Shown here: piece by piece, positions 57,010 through 64,000 of the stretch | Position numbering within the stretch: the stretch's first letter is position 1 | Layout: each line of letters opens with the position of its first letter | Source of the DNA: Rhynchospora pubera | Lineage: Eukaryota; Streptophyta; Magnoliopsida; Poales; Cyperaceae | Direction: 5' to 3' | Assembly (NCBI GenBank): GCA_028095005.1 | Contig: CM051462.1 | Span: 173,733,955-173,797,954 of the forward strand | DNA: 64,000 bases | Notes under the pieces: generated by a model | Told to the model about the DNA's origin: nothing | The model's database searches: none | What the model saw: the letters and a program-made list of their open reading frames with translations, nothing else | Program-made: the position numbers and the translations under genes

Positions 57010-58818
57010 GTAAATGATGAAGGCTTAAAACCTAGGAATCAAATAAATTTGTAACCTATAGCTAACCTCACTAATCGTTCAGAATATAGCTTTAGGGTCG
57101 AACCCAAGGGACGGATCTATGAATACCGGACTTGTCTTTTCTTAAAATCTAGATGAAAATATTTTATGGGATTTTGAGTAATTAAATAGTGCTTAAATTG
57201 TAAATGTTTTTGGTTATTTTTGGACTTGGAATAAAATGTTCAAACAAACTAAAGTAAAAAAAAATAAAGTAAAGTCTTTTTGGGGTCTTAACAGAATTTA
57301 AGGCGCCTTAGGAATTGGATTTCATCTATGTTTGGTTGTTAAATTAGAAATTCAAAATACTTTCGCATTTTAATTTCTCAATTTAACTACAGTTGACCCT
57401 CTGGTCAATTCGAACGCAGATCTGTTCGATTCGAACAGTGTCCTGTTCAGTTCGACCAGATCTCTGTTTGGTTCGACCAGAGGGCAAAGGTGCGTTGGGT
57501 TTGTCTACTATGTTTACTAATATTTTGAGATAGGTTTAATTGGACGAACCTAGCTAACCTAAACCTCAGCCTTCGCTTGTTGGAACAGGTTCTGGTTTGT
57601 TCACAATCTAACCTATTTAACTTAATTGGTTCACAACTTTTGGTATAGAATTCAATTCGTTAAACCAGTCTATCAGAGTTCTTAGGAGTATTTAGAAGTC
57701 TTTTGTACTAATCTAAAAGTCGCACTTTTGATGCAAACTAATCTCCCCTTTCGGTTCTAAGATTTACTCCAAATACTTAAATCAATTTAGACTTGCTATT
57801 CCTAACTTAGACTTACTAGATGCAGCTGTTCAACTAGAAGGTAATTAGAGAACTCAACAAGTAATTAACTCAAGCAACTAATTAATTCATAATAAACTAG
57901 GTCTCAAAACATAGCAATTCATAGCATATCAAACTAACTTCATCCAAACATAGAGTTACTCTCCTAATCCTAAGGCTATAAAAAAGGTCTAGCCTATCAT
58001 AGTATCAAAGCAAACAACAAGAGATAAATAACAATAAAGATACAAGCCCATCGAATCACAAGATAAAACATAAAGAAATAAAACCAAATACTCCTTATGC
58101 TTTTGATCACGATCTTCAAGGCGATGGAGTGATGCTAGATGGAGATATCACGTGAAACACTACTGCCGTCGTTACAAGGATGATGATTCCCAAGGAGAAG
58201 AGAGAAATTGACCCTTAGAAAAGTGGAAGATGGTGTTGAGAAGCGAATCCCCCTTTTCTTCAGGTCTCCAGGGTATATATAGATATTCCAGGACGCAAGG
58301 ATGGAAGGCTAGGGCACCAGGGCGCAAGAAATTGCCATAACAATCAATTTTCATACAAGAAATGCCACCATAAATGATATGGCGGCAACCTGGTCGGATC
58401 GAACAGGTGGGCAGTCGAACCGAACAGGAGAGAGAGAAAGCAGCCACGCAAGCAAGCCACTGTGAGGTCCAGTCGGATCGAACAGCCTGGCAGTCGGATC
58501 GAACAGGAGAGAGAGATGTCGCCTGATAGCCATGAGTCTAGGTCGATTCGAACAGGAATCTGTTTGGGTCGACCAGAAGAGAGAATAAAGCCTCCAATGC
58601 TAGGAATGAGTCATCTAGCGTGCGTAATACGTCGGGAATCCATCTATACGCTCCAAAGTCATCAGAAATCATCAAAAACCTGTACATAGAAGAGAAGAAA
58701 CGACGGCAGAACCAAATCCTGGAAAAACATAGCAATTTATGAAATAATTTATTGGTTTGAGTCTATTTTAAGTGCTAAGTACGGTCCAAATAACAATAAA
58801 TATTGACTACGTCAAATC
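57010..58818 (-). repeat. Probable 3' LTR of the Athila-like element
   Basis: Starts just after the polypurine tract (TTTGACGTAG in element sense). It holds several self-complementary GTTCGA(A/T)TCGAAC- or TCGGATCGAACAG-type motifs at 57395-57490 and 58393-58575. The lower boundary is approximate. Confidence 0.55.
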
Positions 58819-58849
58819 CCCCCAAACTTAAACTTTGCTTGTCCTCAAG

Positions 58850-60310
58850 CATCGCCCTAAGCTTAGATTCTTAGACTATACTTAAATCTAAATCAAGTCA
58901 TATCTCAAACCAAGAAATCAACATAGAAATCAATTGCTCGTGCCTAAAATTTTCTCACACTTTCAACAAATGAGTCAAACAATAATTTTAAAAATAAACC
59001 AAGTCAAGTGTTCACAACTTAATCAATACAACTCTTGGGCCTAAGTGAAATCTTTTCCCAAAATTAAGAACTCTAGCCCCTCTTTGATATTTCAAAAGCA
59101 ATCTCAATTTCAATCACCCGTTCCTTTTCATATTTCTCAAAAATTTGTAAAAGCCTTTATCAACTCCAGAAATTCTATAATGAACTTTTCTTAAAACAAT
59201 TTCAATTTTTCACCAATTTTTTTTTTTATGCAAGTCGAGCAGTGGGGCTTTACACCCTAGAGGATAATGCGGTATCATTGGCCTTAAGTTTGCTACTAGC
59301 ACATGTCGCGCTAGGGAGGTTGGACAGGTGTTGCTCGACTATGGCCACGGTACACTTGGGCCATAATACTCAACAACTCCTTTACCAATGCTTTCGCACC
59401 GGGTCCGGTAGAAATTAATTACAAGCTCCCCAATTATACCTCGAAACTTTGAGTTATAATTCCTGACAGCTTGTAATTAACCCAATACCCTCCAATTTGT
59501 GGTTAAGTTAGTGGAGAAGGCCTCAGTGCGTCCTCGTTTTCACCGCTATTTAAATTAACTTCCCTTTTATTGTTGCTCGTTGGTGATTCGAGCGATTAAA
59601 AAGCAATTTCAACAAGACAAAGTTCATCTTTTAATTTCCAAAGTCGATAAATTTCTTTCAAAAGTTTGTCAAATACAAATCAGTTCACTCGGCAAAAACT
59701 TGTGAGAATTGACTAAGTTTGAAATAACAATTCTAAGCATCCAATATCAAATTCAAATCTCAAAGAAAATACTTCAGTTTGGGTCCATTGGTGCAAGATC
59801 AAGTATGATATCAAAACATTCTAAGGTTATTTGAGAAAATTTTTGTTCGACTCAAAAACAAGTTCAAGCAGTGTGAGAGTTATCATTTAAAATCCAAATC
59901 GAGAGAATAGGCAAAACCAACTTATTTCAAAGCCAAAATCATACTAAATTGTGCAAAATTTAAGTTCTGGTCGAGTCGACCAAAGCTATGTTCGAACCAA
60001 ACAAAGAGAGTAAAGCAGTACAAGTTTTTAGGAACTGGTCGGATCGACCAGGTACCCGTTCGAACCGACCAGAGAAGACAATTATGCATAAATTCCAAAT
60101 GAGAGATGTTCGATTCGACCAGTGCTTGTTCGACTTGACCAGAGAAGAGAAAAATTCGAGAAAAATTTCCCATTTTCACAGAAAAACACCCTTTTGCATC
60201 CCACAAATCGATTTATCTCCTATATGCCCTCCCCCAAACTTATCAAATGCTTGTCCCAAGCATACTTTCACACAGAAATAGCAAATAGGAGAGAAATTGA
60301 TGGTTACCTT
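58850..60310 (-). other. Untranslated region between Athila-like ORF and LTR
   Basis: No ORF is supported. A second AAGTTTGGGGGA-like phrase with GCTTGGGACAAGC lies at 60225-60260, just after the ORF. GTCG(A/G)(A/T)(T/C)CGACCAG-like motifs cluster at 59963-60140. The TATGCAAGTCGAGC...TTACACCC stretch at 59225-59620 has no coding content. Confidence 0.5.
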
Positions 60311-61690
60311 TTAGTAGGGAGGAGGGAGGCTCCTAGAGGAAGAGCCTTGGTTGAAACCACCATCATAGCTTGGGAAAATGCCAAAGAAATCGCCTTGCTG
60401 CTCCTGCTGCTGCTGCTCCCCTCCTTGGTTGCCCAGAGATGGATAGTAGCTTGGGTCGGAATTTGCAGGGCGCCATTGTCCCTCAAAAGGTGGTGGCATG
60501 GGCTGCTGTGGCGGCTCTAGAACTTGTCCTCCAAGATATGGGTAAAACCCATAGTCGGAGTGAGCGGAGAAGGTTTGCCGTGGAGAAGGAGGAAGCGGTG
60601 ATGCTTGGCTATGAACCGATTGGGCTCCCGGGCTCATGATCGGATCTTCATCATCACGTGGCCAATACCCTCGTTGCAAATAGAAGCGACTCTCAAATGC
60701 CATGTCATAGGCCATGCTAACCTTCCTATTCAAACGATCAAGCTTCTTGGTGCAATCGGCCATGCCCTTGCGCATCTCATCCCGTGTGTCCAAGTGAAGT
60801 TGAGTGAGGTTGTCCACCATTTGGATGAGATTGTTGGCCCATTGTGGTTGTGGCTCACTCCCTTGAGGAAAGGGTACACGTGGTGGCGAGTTAGGCCTTG
60901 TTGATGGCCCCGCTTCATCGGTTTCCATGGGGATGATCCTAGGGATTGGGTGTTGCAATTCCTCCGCTGTCCTAGGAGTCACATAATCATGAGGAATTAG
61001 CCAAGAGAGAGAGTTAGAGAGATCTACCCGGTGAGGATATGGAAGAAAGAAGTTGCTCCCCTTGTCACGCACCCACAAATATCGCTCGGATATGTCCCGG
61101 CTCTCGCGGAAAATTTGCAAGAAGCGAGCGGCTCGGAACCTATCATCATCATAGACCATGTAGCCGGTGCAAAAGGTTTGCTCGGGTAAAGGTAGGCCCA
61201 TGCGCTTGGCTAGGATTGTAACAAAGGAGCCCATAGTGATTTTGCCCCTAGCGTTTTCCATATCCCTTTGATAAATCCAATGTTTCACCATTAACTTGAT
61301 CCAATCCAATTTAGGGGGTTCGGGTTGAAGTACGTGCCATAGGATGCCAATCTCCTTGTCATTGGTGATATTCACCGTCTCCCCTCGTGCAAAAATTGTA
61401 GAGGCAATGGCACGAAGAACGATTCGAAGGGTAGGGTGCTGCACATGCCTAGATTGAAGCCTACCCCCAGTTGTGCCTGTGAGCCTTTCCCACACTTGCC
61501 TCTCGAAAACTTCATCATTAGGGTCCCTTGTCCAAGTAGTCTCCTCCACCTCCCCTCTTTCTAACTTGAAAACCACGGACAAGTCATCAAGCCATGCCTT
61601 ATGAGTGTTGATATGGTCAGATTCGGATACGGGCTTAGTAATTACGAAAAGCCTTGTATAAAGCCTTTTTAGAGAGAGGAGCCCACGAGC
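60311..61690 (-). CDS. ATHILA ORF-1-like retrotransposon protein, 5'-truncated
   Basis: An open frame that runs in from the insertion junction at about 61690 to TAA at 60311, about 459 residues in the window with no start of its own. The first 230 residues carry a conserved block (FARGETVNITNDKEIGILWH, IYQRDMENARGKITMGSFV, FCTGYMVYDDDRF) that I recognise as the ATHILA ORF-1-like family of plant gypsy elements, position and role uncertain (often described as envelope-like). A middle helical segment (LIQMVDNLTQLHLDTRDEM) is followed by a Pro/Gln/Ser-rich tail (EQQQQEQQ). The frame is intact over its whole visible length, suggesting a fairly young element before it was interrupted. Its real start lies beyond the nested insertion. 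Confidence 0.65.
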   Translation of the reverse strand, partial: ARGLLSLKRLYTRLFVITKPVSESDHINTHKAWLDDLSVVFKLERGEVEETTWTRDPNDEVFERQVWERLTGTTGGRLQSRHVQHPTLRIVLRAIASTIFARGETVNITNDKEIGILWHVLQPEPPKLDWIKLMVKHWIYQRDMENARGKITMGSFVTILAKRMGLPLPEQTFCTGYMVYDDDRFRAARFLQIFRESRDISERYLWVRDKGSNFFLPYPHRVDLSNSLSWLIPHDYVTPRTAEELQHPIPRIIPMETDEAGPSTRPNSPPRVPFPQGSEPQPQWANNLIQMVDNLTQLHLDTRDEMRKGMADCTKKLDRLNRKVSMAYDMAFESRFYLQRGYWPRDDEDPIMSPGAQSVHSQASPLPPSPRQTFSAHSDYGFYPYLGGQVLEPPQQPMPPPFEGQWRPANSDPSYYPSLGNQGGEQQQQEQQGDFFGIFPSYDGGFNQGSSSRSLPPPY

Positions 61691-61695
61691 CGTTA

Positions 61696-62215
61696 TGATG
61701 AGAGTGGGTCCGAGGCCGTTGCGCTCAGAGTGGGGTCAGGAACCGTTAAAGGGAGCTCTCACCGGTGGGTCCCCAGGAGAAAACGGTTTCTGAGCACAGA
61801 TGTCCCTTCTGTAACAATCACGAGATGTTATGTGGCCCCTGGGCGATAGTTGTTCAAAGAGCCTCGACTCAACCTCGCACTCAACCTCAACCCCACACTC
61901 AACCTCGCCCGAATGGACGCTGGTCATAGGCGAGAAAGGAACATGTCGGGGTTGAGGGAGGTTACAGCGACCTTCATGTTGCAGTTGAATAAGGAAGATG
62001 AGAACACGAGAAGGCCACAAAAGATCCGATGCGATGGGGGACCACCAGATGACTATAAATAGGAACCCCTCTCCATAGGGAAAGGGGGTTAGACATTCTG
62101 TAAACTAAGAAATATCATGTACTAAGCTGATTAAAAGAAAGATAAATTTCCTATTTCCTATTCTTCTTTATCTAAACTCCTTGTTGAGATCTATGAGCTA
62201 GATTGTAGGTTATCA
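61696..62215 (+). repeat. 5' LTR of the Tat/Retand-like element
   Basis: 520 bases with TGAT...ATCA ends. It contains repeated CAACCTCG(C)(A)CTCAACCTC phrases (61865-61910) and a TATA-like box CTATAAATAGG (62053-62063) about 160 bases before the LTR end. Confidence 0.72.
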
Positions 62216-62301
62216 ACTGGCGCCCACCGTAAATTACAAAAGAGCTCATCCTAACAATCGAGAAATACGACTTTTTTCTTATTGTTTGAGCTCCAATTCG
62301 C

Positions 62302-64000
62302 ATGAAAGGGAGTAGGAATATTCATCCCAAAAAGTTAGACTTTAGTACACCATCCACAAAAACCATGGCAACTAGCACCGCAACCTTCAATACTCCAGCA
62401 ACGACCCCACAGCCTCCACCTCCAGGAACGGAGCAAACTTCCGATCAATCCGTTAGCATTTCCTTAGCCCCAAGACACAATCCCCCTACCATCTCTAACA
62501 TTACTCCACAAGACATGCGCAATTATCAACCGCCACCACACGTCCTTCCTTCTACACTGCCTTCCCTTACACCTCCTTCCGCTCACAGCAGCCACAACCA
62601 TCAACCACAACCACCATTTTCTCAGCAGTTTCAGGCTCCCCGCGATCCACCGTACCAACCCCCAGTTATCATCCCACCTCCCCCTCAACAATACCCCTAC
62701 CAACATCCAATATTCCCTGCCAATCAGTCAGGTGTACCAACCCAACCATCCAATCAAACATACACCCGACAGTCAGAGAGAGAGGAACTAGCTTTACACA
62801 GTGACGACTACAGACCGCAGCCGTCTCACAGGCGCTCCCAATATACTAACATCCCTAACCATTCTCGTTCTCACACCAAAGGTCGCTCCAAATCCCGTTC
62901 ACGACGATCCAAAAGACGATCACCATCTTCGGAATACGATACTCATAGTTCGAGCGAACTATCTTCCCGCAAGTCGCCTTTCAGGAGACGTCGCGGTCGT
63001 TACAGCACTTCAACTAGATCCTCGTCTCCAAGTTTTTCTCAAACAAGTGACACTAGCGACGGGAGATCCAGACTGCGCACTCACCGTTTGCGTAAAATCC
63101 CCTGGAAGCGACATGGTAGCCCTTCGCCTCCTCGTGGAGCCTTGGCTCGACACTTATACAAAGGAAAGGCCCTTCGTCTCAAGGATTTTGCCAGCCTTGA
63201 TAAGTACCCTGCTTATCCAGCTCATGATGCTCGAGCCTTTGTTAACACCTTCCGGGAGTCTATGCTCATCACTGGAGCATCTGAACGAACCATGTGTCTC
63301 GTTTTCCCTACACGATTAGAGGGAGTTGCTTGGGAGTGGTATGCGCAACTTCCTCCTGGCTCGGTGTCCAGTTACAGAGACCTTACCAATAAGTTTCTTA
63401 AAAGGTTTGCCAGCGTTCGAGCACCCCCCAAAACATGCATGAACCTCATTAGTGTTCGACAGCGCCCCTCTGAGCACACTCGAGATTATCTCGATCGATT
63501 CTCCATCGAAGCCAACAAGTGCGGAGATTATCGGGAAGACATGGCGTTGCTAGCTGTGCAGCGCGGGTTGCTGGAAGGACCTGTTCAGTGGGCAGCCATG
63601 ACGGAGAAGTTCTCTGATTTCGCTGCATTTAGGGAACGAGCTGAACACCTTATTCGCGCAGAAGAGCACATCGCGGCCATCCAAGGCTATCATCGCAACA
63701 CCTTTGCTATGCCAAGCAACAGACAAAGTACGTCCCCCAGACAGCCACAGCGCCCAAGCCCACCCCGAGATCGTCAGCGCAGTCGGTCTCCACGACCTCG
63801 GCGTCGAGAGACCAAGCCCTCTAGACGAAACCGTGGTCGTCGTGCTAACTCCGCAGAGGACAATGCACCGTACTATAAAATGTACCACGTCACAACCGAG
63901 CCTCAGGATCGTGTGTATGATAAAATCAAGCATAACAAAGAGATGAGAAGGGCACCACCCATTACCAGAACCGAAGTTTTCGACAGAAATAGCTACTGTG
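62302..64000 (+). CDS. Retrotransposon gag (Tat/Retand-like), open to the window edge
   Basis: The frame starts at ATG 62302 (an in-frame TGA lies just upstream; ATG 62365 is an alternative) and stays open for 566 codons to base 64000. The N-terminal 150 residues are Pro/Gln/Thr-rich, then Arg/Ser-rich (SKSRSRRSKRRSPS), then a Retrotrans_gag capsid domain at about 63220-63670 with FPTRLEGVAWEWYAQLPPGS, FLKRFAS and RAEEHIAAIQGY. A second Arg/Pro-rich basic stretch follows (RRRETKPSRRNRGRR). Gag forms the particle that packages element RNA. No zinc knuckle is seen yet; it may lie further on. The long clean frame suggests a recent insertion. Confidence 0.87.
   Translation, partial: MKGSRNIHPKKLDFSTPSTKTMATSTATFNTPATTPQPPPPGTEQTSDQSVSISLAPRHNPPTISNITPQDMRNYQPPPHVLPSTLPSLTPPSAHSSHNHQPQPPFSQQFQAPRDPPYQPPVIIPPPPQQYPYQHPIFPANQSGVPTQPSNQTYTRQSEREELALHSDDYRPQPSHRRSQYTNIPNHSRSHTKGRSKSRSRRSKRRSPSSEYDTHSSSELSSRKSPFRRRRGRYSTSTRSSSPSFSQTSDTSDGRSRLRTHRLRKIPWKRHGSPSPPRGALARHLYKGKALRLKDFASLDKYPAYPAHDARAFVNTFRESMLITGASERTMCLVFPTRLEGVAWEWYAQLPPGSVSSYRDLTNKFLKRFASVRAPPKTCMNLISVRQRPSEHTRDYLDRFSIEANKCGDYREDMALLAVQRGLLEGPVQWAAMTEKFSDFAAFRERAEHLIRAEEHIAAIQGYHRNTFAMPSNRQSTSPRQPQRPSPPRDRQRSRSPRPRRRETKPSRRNRGRRANSAEDNAPYYKMYHVTTEPQDRVYDKIKHNKEMRRAPPITRTEVFDRNSYC

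Larger units (their letters stand above)
57010..61690 (-). mobile_element. Athila-like Ty3-gypsy element, 3' part only
   Basis: On the minus strand: an ORF like ATHILA ORF-1 (61690-60311), a 1.4 kb untranslated stretch, then GCTTGAGGACAAGC and AAGTTTGGGGGGA (58856-58826), the characteristic pre-LTR and polypurine phrase of Athila/Tat elements, then a long LTR-like region to about 57010 that contains TTGGGTTCGACCCT near 57100. The upstream part (gag, pol and 5' LTR) is cut off by the plus-strand gypsy insertion at 61696 and lies outside the window. The far LTR end and target duplication were not resolved. Confidence 0.7.
61696..64000 (+). mobile_element. Tat/Retand-like Ty3-gypsy element, 5' part, nested in the Athila-like ORF
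   Basis: A 5' LTR (61696-62215) is followed by a primer-binding site TGGCGCCCACCGT (62218-62230) and an open gag frame from 62302 to the window end. The 5' junction falls inside the ORF of the Athila-like element; the other side is beyond 64000, so the target duplication (expected copy CGTTA, 61691-61695) cannot be checked. Confidence 0.82.

Noticed and set aside
62801..63319. 172-residue ORF in another plus frame
   Set aside because: Out-of-frame shadow of the gag frame that is open from 62302 to the window end and has a recognisable capsid domain.
63550..63933. Minus-strand ORFs under the gag domain
   Set aside because: Antisense of the well-supported gag reading frame.

Overview
The window reads as nuclear DNA of a flowering plant, probably a dicot. 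The evidence is genes with GT-AG introns, plant gene families (a KOBITO1-type glycosyltransferase-like protein, an LEA_2/NHL protein, plant MATH-BTB proteins), AT-rich intergenic DNA, and nested Ty1-copia, Ty3-gypsy, MULE, hAT-like and MITE insertions. No bacterial features, CRISPR array, rRNA or convincing tRNA was seen. The species could not be fixed from sequence alone.

The left three quarters (about 5-47 kb) is a tandem array of six MATH-BTB (BPM-like) loci, all on the minus strand. They are called BPM-a to BPM-f here, left to right: 5793-6851 (intact), 18993-20184 (one frameshift), 26927-27713 (N-terminally truncated), 31098-32123 (one in-frame stop, altered C-terminus), 34794-35866 (three frameshifts) and 43331-44401 (intact). 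Flanking DNA is also shared between units: a 3' block just downstream of the stop codons, TATA-like boxes upstream, and a farther upstream block. The array therefore arose by segmental tandem duplication and was later spread out by transposons. MATH-BTB proteins act as substrate adaptors of CUL3 ubiquitin ligases; intact and broken copies side by side are typical of birth-and-death evolution.

Transposons between the BPM loci: a gypsy deletion derivative with almost no internal region (2129-4871); a 6.9 kb TIR element (7052-13946) holding a MITE, which itself holds a decayed chromovirus (8996-13488); a young, gag-less copia element (21673-26137) carrying many copies of a short palindrome; a Myb/SANT-like gene remnant (29059-30397); several hAT-like elements with 8-bp target duplications; and a 4.9 kb MULE (36502-41403) with a decayed FAR1/MuDR-type transposase and a convergent, intact two-exon gene for a small GRF-type zinc-finger membrane protein.

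From 49.9 to 55.7 kb come two ordinary host genes on the plus strand: a two-exon LEA_2/NHL protein (49917-50850) and an 11-exon KOBITO1/ELD1/ABI8 orthologue (52168-55672).

From 57 kb to the end there is an Athila-like element on the minus strand (long LTR, polypurine tract, an ORF resembling ATHILA ORF-1). A Tat/Retand-like gypsy element on the plus strand (61696 to beyond 64000) is inserted into that ORF; only its 5' LTR, primer-binding site and an open gag ORF are inside the window.
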